Source: a virus. From it: a stretch of 64,000 nt of DNA. The position numbers and the translations under genes were made by a program. Position 1 is the stretch's first letter. Each line of letters opens with the position of its first letter. The notes beneath the pieces are model-generated. The model did not search any database, was not told the origin of the DNA, and worked only from the letters and a program-made list of their open reading frames with translations. Positions 19,003 through 26,364 of this stretch are shown here, piece by piece. The stretch spans positions 64,001 through 128,000 of the IMG/VR virus record IMGVR_UViG_3300025679_000001; one strand, 5' to 3'.

Positions 19003-19362
19003 TCACACCAGCTTTTTCGGGTCAAAGTCCGGTGGCGTCCATGATTTCTGCTTCGCCGCCTGAACCTTGCCGTCGAGCCAGTACTCGCGCCAGACATCTC
19101 CGGACTCTTCGCCATCTCCGTCAAGCTGGAAAAGAATCTTCGGCCACTTCTTAGAGAGAGCTTTCATGTTCTCGCCGTGATCGTACCACTTAGCCTCGTC
19201 GAGATCCAACACGTGTGGGGTTGTACGATGCTCGTGGAACTGGTAACTAGTGATGGCCTCGAGCTCGAGCTTTATGCGCATAAACTCGTCCTCCGAGTTG
19301 TGGACCGTGTGGCCTTCTGGCATGTGATTCATGTGAAGCTTGAATTTTGTATAGTAACCCAT
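19003..19362 (-). CDS. Conserved hypothetical phage protein (MGYYTKF family)
   Basis: 119 aa (MGYYTKFKLHMNHMPEG...) with KWYDHGENMKALSKKWPKI, FQLDGDGEESGDVWREYWLDG and FDPKKL. Similar small proteins occur in many phages, with no assigned function. GGAG precedes the ATG. Confidence 0.7.
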   Translation of the reverse strand: MGYYTKFKLHMNHMPEGHTVHNSEDEFMRIKLELEAITSYQFHEHRTTPHVLDLDEAKWYDHGENMKALSKKWPKILFQLDGDGEESGDVWREYWLDGKVQAAKQKSWTPPDFDPKKLV

Positions 19363-19374
19363 GCGTATAAACTC

Positions 19375-19494
19375 CTAGTGTGAGAGACCGCTAGCGATCA
19401 TCCCGATGAAGATAAGGCCAAAGGCCAGGGTGAACCTGCCGGCGAGCATGGAGACCATGACGCCGGCAAATGTTGCGTAAATTACGAAGGTCAT
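19375..19494 (-). CDS. 39-aa membrane microprotein
   Basis: MTFVIYATFAGVMVSMLAGR then FTLAFGLIFIGMIASGLSH, two hydrophobic stretches. ATGA overlap with the DUF932 gene stop and close spacing to the next SD support expression. Confidence 0.55.
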   Translation of the reverse strand: MTFVIYATFAGVMVSMLAGRFTLAFGLIFIGMIASGLSH

Positions 19495-20411
19495 TTCGCC
19501 ATCGCGCAGGCTATGGCCATCGCCCGGTGCTTGAGCTTGGACCCGGAACCGTAGATCGCCGATTCTGCGCGGTTCTCGGTGGTCTTGCCCATCTCGTGGT
19601 CGACGATGTAGGTGACCGCGTTGAAGAGGTTCCAGAACGTACCGGGAGCGAGGTCGTGACCTGGCTGAGTCTCAGCGAGCTCGATCGCCCGCTTGAACTG
19701 CTTACCGGGCTGGTTCTTCTTCTTGGCGTCTGACGTGCGAGGGAACACCGTGGAGAAGAACTCTTTCATCATCTCGGGGGTGTAAGCTTTCGCGGCCAGG
19801 AACTTAGCCTGCTCCTGGTAGATCAAGACCTGCTCGGCGGCGACTCCCATCATCTTCATGACTTCGTTGGTGTCGAACTCTCTGCGATGGTCGATCTTGG
19901 CGACGTTAGCAGAGATGTTGCGTGTCATCCCGTTAGCGCAGACCAGGCGTTCCGAGTGCTCGTCGATGCGGATGCGCCAGCCGTAGCGATGGGGGTTCGT
20001 CAGCATGATGTAACTGTCAACAATGTCGTTCTTGACCACTTCGTAGGTCTTGTACTTGGCCTTGATCCACACCAGTTCGCCGTCATGATAGCTTCCGGCG
20101 GAGTGCATGCTCATATCTCCAGCGGCCGTGAAGCCGTCGAAGAGAGAGAACGCTTCGTGGTTCTGAACGTGCTTCCAACCAGACGTGATAGTGGTCAAGA
20201 GCTTGTTGTCCGAGTCGCGGAAGAGACCCTTGATAGGAATCTTCTCCTGCTTGGACTTGATATTCACGAAGGCCTGACGGGCAGTCACCGTCCAGTCAAG
20301 CTTCGCCTTCTCCATCAACTGGGTAGGCGTGAGGTCGGCGTTAACGGCCGCAGCTTTCGCGCGAACCTTGCGAATGCCCTCAGCTTTTTCAAGAATTGCA
20401 GTCGTATTCAT
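19491..20411 (-). CDS. DUF932 protein
   Basis: 306 aa, the usual size for the DUF932/phage-plasmid protein family. Recognisable blocks: TSGWKHVQNHEAFSLFDGF, GELVWIKAKY, LTNPHRYGWRIRI, RLVCANGMT and LFNAVTYIVDHEMG near the end. Function unknown, though often early-expressed in phages and plasmids. Early promoter at 20450-20478. Confidence 0.82.
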   Translation of the reverse strand: MNTTAILEKAEGIRKVRAKAAAVNADLTPTQLMEKAKLDWTVTARQAFVNIKSKQEKIPIKGLFRDSDNKLLTTITSGWKHVQNHEAFSLFDGFTAAGDMSMHSAGSYHDGELVWIKAKYKTYEVVKNDIVDSYIMLTNPHRYGWRIRIDEHSERLVCANGMTRNISANVAKIDHRREFDTNEVMKMMGVAAEQVLIYQEQAKFLAAKAYTPEMMKEFFSTVFPRTSDAKKKNQPGKQFKRAIELAETQPGHDLAPGTFWNLFNAVTYIVDHEMGKTTENRAESAIYGSGSKLKHRAMAIACAMAK

Positions 20412-20449
20412 TTTAGTCCTCCAGTCCGGGTGATTCCGGCATTACGATA

Positions 20450-20478
20450 CTTCTACTACATTACGTAGAAGATGTCAA
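20450..20478 (-). promoter_or_regulatory. Early promoter of the DUF932 gene
   Basis: TTGACA-N17-TAGAAG. Confidence 0.75.
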
Positions 20479-20705
20479 TCTAAAATTGTAAGAGTCGACA
20501 GCTTGAATATCATGTCACCGTTGTCGACCGTGTAGCCTCCGTCAGCTTGCACGTGATCCTCCCATTCAAGCTCGAAGCCAAGAATTTCATCTACGTGGCT
20601 CTTAGCCAGCTCTATGTTCTGGTGTACAGTGACGTCGTCAAGATCTTCATCGTCAGCGTCGTAGCAATGAATCTGGCATACTATAGGATTACCCTGAGCG
20701 GTCAT
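20475..20705 (-). CDS. Hypothetical acidic early protein
   Basis: 76 aa from ATG 20705 (MTAQGNPIVCQIHCYDADD...); the ATG at 20720 sits in the SD. Strongly acidic (DADDEDLDDVTVHQN), which suits a DNA-mimic or inhibitor role, but this is only compositional. Early promoter at 20732-20760. Confidence 0.65.
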   Translation of the reverse strand: MTAQGNPIVCQIHCYDADDEDLDDVTVHQNIELAKSHVDEILGFELEWEDHVQADGGYTVDNGDMIFKLSTLTILD

Positions 20706-20731
20706 GTTTAGTTCCTCCAATTGTGATTCTA

Positions 20732-20760
20732 GATCTACTACAACATGAAGAAGATGTCAA
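20732..20760 (-). promoter_or_regulatory. Early promoter of the acidic protein gene
   Basis: TTGACA-N17-TAGATC with the shared leader. Confidence 0.8.
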
Positions 20761-20769
20761 CCGGTTATT

Positions 20770-20895
20770 TTAGGGGTTTTCGGTGACACAAAAGTCCAGA
20801 CTGTGCTTCTCCAAGCACTCGCTCTGACTTGACGAGTCGACTAACATGATGACGAGAGCGCAAGCTAACAGGATAGCGGCGGCAATATATTTCAT
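20770..20895 (-). CDS. 41-aa exported or membrane microprotein
   Basis: MKYIAAAILLACALVIMLVD then a Ser/Cys-containing tail ending CVTENP. GGAGG lies 8 nt before the ATG. Looks like a signal anchor or small lipoprotein-like peptide with two tail cysteines. Confidence 0.55.
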   Translation of the reverse strand: MKYIAAAILLACALVIMLVDSSSQSECLEKHSLDFCVTENP

Positions 20896-21009
20896 AAGAA
20901 GTTCCTCCATTACATAGTAAATATACTACCACATAACGCTAAAGAAGTACACTAGAAATGAAACGCTGCCTAAATAGATGGTAAACCAACGGTTAACGGA
21001 GAAGCACCG

Positions 21010-21513
21010 ATGTTCGGACACGAGAGTCCACCTGGCGAAGCCTTCGTCGTCCTACGGGCTATAGAAGAACTCGATAAGAAGATCAACAAGATCCACGGGC
21101 AACTCCACCTACTAATCAACCTCCAACTAAAGGAAACGAAACGAATGTCACAAGACCTCTCTGCTATCCAAGCCGCCGTCGACAAGGAGACTGCGGTCAC
21201 CACGTCAGCCATCGCGCTGATCAACGGCATCGCTGCTAAGCTGGTCGACGCTGCTGCTGAGATCGCGGCTGCTGGCGCTGACCCAGCTGTCGTCGCCAAG
21301 CTCGCCGCTGACCTGTCTGCTCAGGCCGACTCTCTCGCAGCCGCTGTAGCCGCCAACACCCCGGCTGCTCCAGTAGTCGCTGCTCCGACCCCAGTGCCAG
21401 AAGCTCCAGTAGCTGAAGCTGCACCAGCAGTTGAAGCCCCAGTGGCCGAAGCTGCACCGGCTGATGCTCCAGTAGCCGATGCTCCTGTGGCCGACGTTCC
21501 TGCCGCTTCATAA
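21010..21513 (+). CDS. Ala/Pro-rich protein with internal start
   Basis: 167 aa on the plus strand. Residues 1-45 are a helical coil; an internal ATG at 21145 (MSQDLSAIQAAVDKE) with its own AAGGA could yield a second 122-aa product. The latter matches a small phage family (DPAVVAKLAADL, SLAAAVAANTP). The C-terminus is APVAEAAP-type repeats. A GCCTAAATAG late-like motif precedes. Possibly a virion decoration or linker. Confidence 0.7.
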   Translation: MFGHESPPGEAFVVLRAIEELDKKINKIHGQLHLLINLQLKETKRMSQDLSAIQAAVDKETAVTTSAIALINGIAAKLVDAAAEIAAAGADPAVVAKLAADLSAQADSLAAAVAANTPAAPVVAAPTPVPEAPVAEAAPAVEAPVAEAAPADAPVADAPVADVPAAS

Positions 21514-21530
21514 GCTTACTCGTCAAAACA

Positions 21531-21560
21531 AAAAGGCCCAGGATCGCTCCTGGGCCTTCG
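21531..21560. terminator. Terminator between convergent genes
   Basis: GGCCCAGG-ATCGCT-CCTGGGCC. The minus strand has TTTTTGTTTT after it, so it mainly ends the 22117 transcript, but it also faces the plus-strand gene. Same core as 2373-2401. Confidence 0.75.
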
Positions 21561-21574
21561 TAGTTTCTGGACTC

Positions 21575-22117
21575 TTACTTGTTCTTATTAAAGACCGCTG
21601 GGTAGATGATAGAAGTGCCATCAGTCTCAAAGATGCCAGCAATTCTGAGCTTAGAGAGGGTGTTCTTTACGGTGTGGCTGGAGAAGCCGCGGTTCATCAT
21701 TTTGGTATAGAACGCATGGTACCCCTTCCGGTCTCCCCCAAGGAAACCGTTGTTCTCGGTCAGAATCATCTTAGCCACGTCCTTAGACGTGTGACTCCCG
21801 TTCATTCGGAAAGCACTAGGGCTCGTAAACTTTCTGTTGGTCTTATTGATGAACAATGGCTTGGTGCGCTCACGGTCCTGTACCATCATCTCGACGAGGT
21901 CTCTAGTTTCCCCTTTAGAGTCTATGGAAGTTTTAGAAGTCGTCGTTGCTGACGTTGTAGAGTTGTTAGCAGAAGCCGACTCGGTGACTTCTGCACCCTT
22001 GCCTAACAATGGAGAACGAGTCACGCTGATTCCGGCGTCGTTGATGGCGTCCAGAAGTTTCATGACGTTGGAATTGTTGGAGTCGACGATAAAGGAGTAC
22101 TTATATTTCTTAATCAT
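21575..22117 (-). CDS. Hypothetical protein
   Basis: 180 aa from ATG 22117 (MIKKYKYSFIVDSNNSNVM...), GAGAGG 8 nt upstream. A Ser/Thr-rich linker (residues 45-65) joins an N-terminal domain to a C-terminal winged-helix-like region (GYHAFYTKMMNRGFSSHTVK, LSKLRIAGIFETDGTSI). DNA binding is plausible from that pattern. Not recognised. Confidence 0.6.
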   Translation of the reverse strand: MIKKYKYSFIVDSNNSNVMKLLDAINDAGISVTRSPLLGKGAEVTESASANNSTTSATTTSKTSIDSKGETRDLVEMMVQDRERTKPLFINKTNRKFTSPSAFRMNGSHTSKDVAKMILTENNGFLGGDRKGYHAFYTKMMNRGFSSHTVKNTLSKLRIAGIFETDGTSIIYPAVFNKNK

Positions 22118-22262
22118 GTAGGTTCCTCTCATTATAAAATGAGGGAGAGGCGGCCGCCTCCCCCAGCCCTCAACGACAGCTATTGGTCCAGGACCGCACC
22201 ATCGCACTTTTGGTATCGTTATCTCCGCCAGAAATCCTGGAATTCTTGGGTTCGTAACGAAT
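22118..22262 (-). other. Structured 145-nt leader or small RNA
   Basis: Downstream of a clear promoter (22269-22297) and before the 22117 gene. Contains a GC-rich palindrome GAGGCGGCCGCCTC and TCATT/AATGA just before the SD. It could control translation or be an independent small RNA. Confidence 0.4.
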
Positions 22263-22268
22263 GTCCGA

Positions 22269-22297
22269 CCTATAAAACCAATAACAGTGGATGTCAA
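22269..22297 (-). promoter_or_regulatory. Promoter of the 22117 leader
   Basis: TTGACA-N17-TATAGG, overlapping the end of the metalloprotease-like gene. Confidence 0.75.
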
Positions 22298-22812
22298 TAG
22301 GTCAGTTGCGCGAGGGTCCAGCGGGCCCCAACATGACCGCACTTCTTTATCCACTGTAGAATCAGACCAGTCGACCTACCATGGGCTTCTATCTCCCAGG
22401 GTAAGTCCCAATATGTGTCGTCGAGCTTCTTTTCGTTGATCTTTTGTCCCATGAAGAAGTAAGTGTTCTTCTCAGTCCGGTGAGAGTAGAGTTCACCCTT
22501 GACCCACTGCTTGACGTGGACTATCTCGTGAGCTATAGAGTGTAGGATGTTCATGAACGTCTGGTCCTTCGTCTCTATCTCGACGGTGAACACACGACCC
22601 CTCTTGTGCTTGTCCTCCCAGACGCCGAATCCTAGAGAACCGGTGCGCTCAAACAGCATAGCGTCGAGGATGAGAGTGATCTCCACGTTGTTGAGCGTCC
22701 TCTTCGATACGAACTTGATCATGACCCACTCGATGAACTCCTTCACTAGTTCGATCTGCTTGGCGGTCAAGTACTCCTTCCCGCCATTTCTTGAACGAAC
22801 GTAGATCTTCAT
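22294..22812 (-). CDS. HExxH zinc metallopeptidase-like protein
   Basis: 172 aa. HSIAHEIVHVKQWVKG carries HExxH, and WEIEAHGRSTGL further on provides a candidate third ligand Glu, as in gluzincin-like or M78-like peptidases. It may cleave a phage or host protein; the target is unknown. Directly downstream of gp41 with a 4-nt overlap. Confidence 0.65.
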   Translation of the reverse strand: MKIYVRSRNGGKEYLTAKQIELVKEFIEWVMIKFVSKRTLNNVEITLILDAMLFERTGSLGFGVWEDKHKRGRVFTVEIETKDQTFMNILHSIAHEIVHVKQWVKGELYSHRTEKNTYFFMGQKINEKKLDDTYWDLPWEIEAHGRSTGLILQWIKKCGHVGARWTLAQLTY

Positions 22813-24191
22813 TTGAACTTCTTCACCTTGTCTCTCTGGCTTCCTCCGACGAACCCCGGTTTAGGCTGAACGTTGATCGGCGGCTGCTGGCTCAGTCGCT
22901 GGGCTGAGTCCTCAAGGTTGTACAGGCGCTGCTTGTCCTTGTCGACGCCGATGACGAACTTTCTCAGCTTAGCCGCGTTGTCGTGACGGTTCTTGAGTTG
23001 CTTGACCATGAACTGGTTGAGCTTCTCCAGGTCAGGAGACGAGATGATGGCGTACATCAGGTCGGCGGTGAACGGGATGCCGATCGACTCAGATGTGTTA
23101 GTCATCTCTACGTCAGACGAGGCCATGCCCTCCCTGTTCAACTGCGTGGCAGTGACGACCACGGTGTTCGTCATGACTGCCAGTCCCCTCAGCTCTTCGG
23201 CGACTGCCTTGACGACCGTGAAGGAGTTGCCGTCGGACGATTTCACGCGGGAACTGTTGCACAGGTTGACGTAGTCGATGTAGATGATGTCAGGTTTGAA
23301 CTTCTTCTTGAGCCACAGTTCGGCTATCAGGGCCTTGAAGTGCCCAACGTGTGCGTTGGCGGTCGGGTACTCCTTTACCACGAGCTTGCCGACGGTCTTC
23401 TGCTTTATCCTGTCGATCCGCCTGAGGAAGTCGTCCTTGTCGATAGCGGCGAGCTCGTCAGTGGTGAGGTCTAGCAAGTTAGCGTCAATGCGCTCGGAGA
23501 TCTTCTCCTCAGACATCTCGAGAGTAATGTAGAGGACGTTTCTTCCAGACACTAAGTTGTACGCCGCCTGGTGACACATCACCAGAGACTTGCCGACGTT
23601 GGTTCCGGCTATGATGACAGTCAGAGACTTCCTGGGCTGGCCGCCCTTAGTGATGCGGTTCAGGTACTCGATGTCGTAGGGGATGCGCTCGTGCTTGGCG
23701 TTGTAGAAGTCGTGGCGACGGGCCGCGTCCTCAGTGTAGTCGTGACCGATGTACTCGTCAAAGCAGACGGCCAGCGCCTTGGACAGGATGTCGGGGATCG
23801 CGTCCGGGGTCTTCTTGGAGTTCTTATCGGTGATGATCTCGTTCGACTCGACGAGGGCGTTGTAGATAGCCTTCTCCTTGCAGAACTTCTCGGTCGTGTC
23901 GACGAGCCAGTCGACCGACGTGGAGGAGTCTACAACCATCGACTCGATCGCCGAGCGAACCTCCCTGTACGTGTGTTCGTTTACGTCGGTCCTGTTGTCG
24001 AGGTCGACCTTCAGCGCCTCCTTTGATGGTGCTGTGCCGTACTTCTCGGAGTAGTCGCTGATTAGCTTGTAGAGGACCCGGTTGGACCCAGAAGAAAAGT
24101 ACTCCCCCTTAAGATAGGGGAGTACTTTCCTCATATAAGGCTCGGTCGTCGTCAAGTGCGACAGGATCGTCAATTCAATATCTTGTTCCAT
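22809..24191 (-). CDS. 41: Replicative DNA helicase, gp41-like
   Basis: 460 aa, close to T4 gp41. Walker A AGTNVGKS (residues 195-202), TLEMSEEKISERI, Walker B DIIYIDYVNL, and TATQLNREGM followed by a switch-like SESIGIPFTADLMYAI, all typical of DnaB/SF4 helicases. It would unwind DNA at the fork as a hexamer, normally with primase gp61, which I did not find here. First enzyme after UvsX and a small gene. Confidence 0.92.
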   Translation of the reverse strand: MEQDIELTILSHLTTTEPYMRKVLPYLKGEYFSSGSNRVLYKLISDYSEKYGTAPSKEALKVDLDNRTDVNEHTYREVRSAIESMVVDSSTSVDWLVDTTEKFCKEKAIYNALVESNEIITDKNSKKTPDAIPDILSKALAVCFDEYIGHDYTEDAARRHDFYNAKHERIPYDIEYLNRITKGGQPRKSLTVIIAGTNVGKSLVMCHQAAYNLVSGRNVLYITLEMSEEKISERIDANLLDLTTDELAAIDKDDFLRRIDRIKQKTVGKLVVKEYPTANAHVGHFKALIAELWLKKKFKPDIIYIDYVNLCNSSRVKSSDGNSFTVVKAVAEELRGLAVMTNTVVVTATQLNREGMASSDVEMTNTSESIGIPFTADLMYAIISSPDLEKLNQFMVKQLKNRHDNAAKLRKFVIGVDKDKQRLYNLEDSAQRLSQQPPINVQPKPGFVGGSQRDKVKKFK

Positions 24192-24208
24192 CCGGAACTA
24201 CGTCCAAT

Positions 24209-24448
24209 CTAACTTAGTTGGCCGACCGGCCAGATCACTATTACCTTGTGCATGTTCCTGAGAGACTCTTCGTCCTCAACGTCTGTCTCATTGATGAGGG
24301 TCCCGTCATTGTCCAGCCACATGACCCCGAAGTCCTCCTCGGCGTCGTAGGCTGACTGGTCCACCGAGTCACCGACCATGATCCTAGTACTGTCGTCGTA
24401 CTTGTTGAGTAGTCTCTTCAGCGTTCCGACAGTCAGGAACCAGCTCAT
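24209..24448 (-). CDS. Hypothetical protein between uvsX and 41
   Basis: 79 aa (MSWFLTVGTLKRLLNKYDDS...). The VGxLKxLLxxYDDxTxIMVGDS pattern is a common small phage domain of unknown role. Overlaps the uvsX stop by 4 nt; probably co-translated. Confidence 0.7.
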   Translation of the reverse strand: MSWFLTVGTLKRLLNKYDDSTRIMVGDSVDQSAYDAEEDFGVMWLDNDGTLINETDVEDEESLRNMHKVIVIWPVGQLS

Positions 24449-25533
24449 TCTGCTTCTGCTTCGGCGTTGAGCTCGGCGATCTCTCCGACAGAGGTGTCGT
24501 CGTTCTTGCCGTAGGAGAACTCCTTCTTGACACCCTCGTTGATCTTATCGAGAACGTCCTTGGTGAAGAACCTCTCCGGCTCCCTGTAGATCTGCGTACC
24601 GAAGTGTTTGGAACCGTCTGGCATCTCGAACCTGGTGCTCACTTTCTTGAAAACCTTGTAGCGCTCAGCCATGTCGAGCAATCCGTAATATCTATCAAGA
24701 CCCTGGTCGTAGGTCAACAACACGTCGACCCTTTTGTTCTCTCTAGCCAGCCTGTTCTTAAACGCTTTGACGTGAACTATGTTGCCCACTACCTGCCTGT
24801 CTGCACCTTCGCCCTCGGTGACCTTAGCTTTAGAGAGCATGAGGATGGTGTCCGAGGCGAACACTAGACCGCCGCCGCCGCCCATCACTTGGGGATTGTA
24901 CTTGTCCATCGTCGCGTAGGTGTGGTTTGTGATGATCATCGGGATCCCAGCTTTGGCCATCCTGAGCCTGAGTGCCCTGAACGCTCCCCTGATCTCCTGG
25001 GAACGAGTGAGGTCCTTCTTGTCGTTACCCTCGGTGATGTCGGTGATCTCCTTAGTGGTGGAGAGCATGCCGAGCGAGTCGAGCACCAGCATGAGGGGAG
25101 GACGCTCCTTCCGAGGAGTCTCGATGTACTTGTTCAGGAGGACCATAGCCTTGGTCCTGAACTCCGATATGGTAGTCGGCTCGCCGAGCATCACCCTAGA
25201 AACGTCAATGCCGCGCTCGGCCATGTCGGCCTTGTTCACCGCACCCTCGGTCTCGTAGTACATGATTCCAGCGTCATTGTACTGCTGCTGGTAGTTCTTC
25301 ATGATTCCCATAGTGAAGAAGGACTTGCCGGTGGTGGACTCACCTGCTAGGGCGATAGCCTTGTTGTTGTGCATCCCGCCGAAGATGTCAGCTGAGATGA
25401 CTGCGTTCATGACGTAGGAACCAGTGTCGATGTAGCCGGTGAACTCGCCGGCGCCGAGTCCGTCCTCCATCATGGTGACCATGTCATCCTTGATGTTCTT
25501 GACCATGTTCTTAAAAAAGTCGTTAGTAGGCAT
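24445..25533 (-). CDS. uvsX: UvsX, RecA-like recombinase
   Basis: 362 aa (T4 UvsX about 390). Walker A AGESTTGKSF at 63-72, Walker B LMLVLDSLGML, and loop-2-like VMGGGGGLVFASDT. Forms ATP-dependent filaments on ssDNA for recombination-dependent replication, with UvsY (55284-55718) as partner. The acidic C-terminus (NAEAEAE) is normal for this family. Confidence 0.95.
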   Translation of the reverse strand: MPTNDFFKNMVKNIKDDMVTMMEDGLGAGEFTGYIDTGSYVMNAVISADIFGGMHNNKAIALAGESTTGKSFFTMGIMKNYQQQYNDAGIMYYETEGAVNKADMAERGIDVSRVMLGEPTTISEFRTKAMVLLNKYIETPRKERPPLMLVLDSLGMLSTTKEITDITEGNDKKDLTRSQEIRGAFRALRLRMAKAGIPMIITNHTYATMDKYNPQVMGGGGGLVFASDTILMLSKAKVTEGEGADRQVVGNIVHVKAFKNRLARENKRVDVLLTYDQGLDRYYGLLDMAERYKVFKKVSTRFEMPDGSKHFGTQIYREPERFFTKDVLDKINEGVKKEFSYGKNDDTSVGEIAELNAEAEAE

Positions 25534-25846
25534 GTTCTCTCTCCGCTCTCTCGATCGCTTCTTCTATCCTGCGCTTCGCTATGTCCGTAGCAGACCTGTT
25601 CGGGTAGGATTTGCGCTTAGGTATGTAGGCCCTGAACGCCATATCGTCGAGTGGATTGTGAAAGTGATAGAACCACTCTCCAGCTACGTTCTCGATCCAA
25701 CCCTTGCACTGTTTCTGCTTACCCGGAGCAGTGTGAAGATTGTACCAGGCGGTGTCGAGGTAGTCAGCGTGAATCCACCTAGAGAGGCCGTTTGGCATCT
25801 TAACGTAAAGGCGACGCTTCTTGTATTTGTTAATGTCATAAGCCAT
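25523..25846 (-). CDS. Hypothetical protein upstream of uvsX
   Basis: 107 aa (MAYDINKYKKRRLYVKMPNG...), basic and aromatic, ending in a charged helix (IEEAIERAEREHAY). Overlaps the uvsX start by 11 nt. Not recognised. Confidence 0.6.
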   Translation of the reverse strand: MAYDINKYKKRRLYVKMPNGLSRWIHADYLDTAWYNLHTAPGKQKQCKGWIENVAGEWFYHFHNPLDDMAFRAYIPKRKSYPNRSATDIAKRRIEEAIERAEREHAY

Positions 25847-25850
25847 GATC

Positions 25851-26318
25851 TTATCTCGCGTTGAGTAGTGTTAACGTTAGTAGTATCGCCTCTTCCATAT
25901 CGTGGACCACGTAGGTGGAGAGACCGTGGACGAAGGCGTGATCGTGGGGGTCGTCGGAGAACCCCTCCGTCATCACGGTGATGATAGGAATACGGTAGGC
26001 GTCCGCCCAACCGAACTCCACCATCGACCCGATTGAAACCCGCTTACACCCGCGAAGGTCAGCAACCATCGCGCCACACGACTTGACGTCGTTGCGATCT
26101 CTATTGATGATCGCCTTGTCGGTGGCGATCACGTTATCATATCCCTTGGCCTCTATGATCTGGGCTCTGTTCTCTAGGAAGAATATCTTACCTCGCATCG
26201 GGGAGAGTGCCTCGACCTTGTGTTCGGCGAAGCGCCTGACGAGCTCCTCGCGCTCTTCTGTCGCCTGATCGTAGGTGAGCCCAGTGATCGGGCCGCATAG
26301 GTAAACGGTCTTGTTCAT
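25851..26318 (-). CDS. Nucleoside 2-deoxyribosyltransferase-like protein
   Basis: 155 aa. YLCGPITGLTYDQATEEREE and GSMVEFGWADAYRIPIITVM match the N-deoxyribosyltransferase fold (CGP...; S..E.G.A.a...Pi). It may exchange or hydrolyse nucleobases; in phages such enzymes may serve nucleotide salvage or counter-defence. The exact reaction is not readable. Confidence 0.75.
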   Translation of the reverse strand: MNKTVYLCGPITGLTYDQATEEREELVRRFAEHKVEALSPMRGKIFFLENRAQIIEAKGYDNVIATDKAIINRDRNDVKSCGAMVADLRGCKRVSIGSMVEFGWADAYRIPIITVMTEGFSDDPHDHAFVHGLSTYVVHDMEEAILLTLTLLNAR

Positions 26319-26364
26319 GGTTTAGTTCTATACAAGTAGCAGCTGTACAGTAAACTATGCCGCT

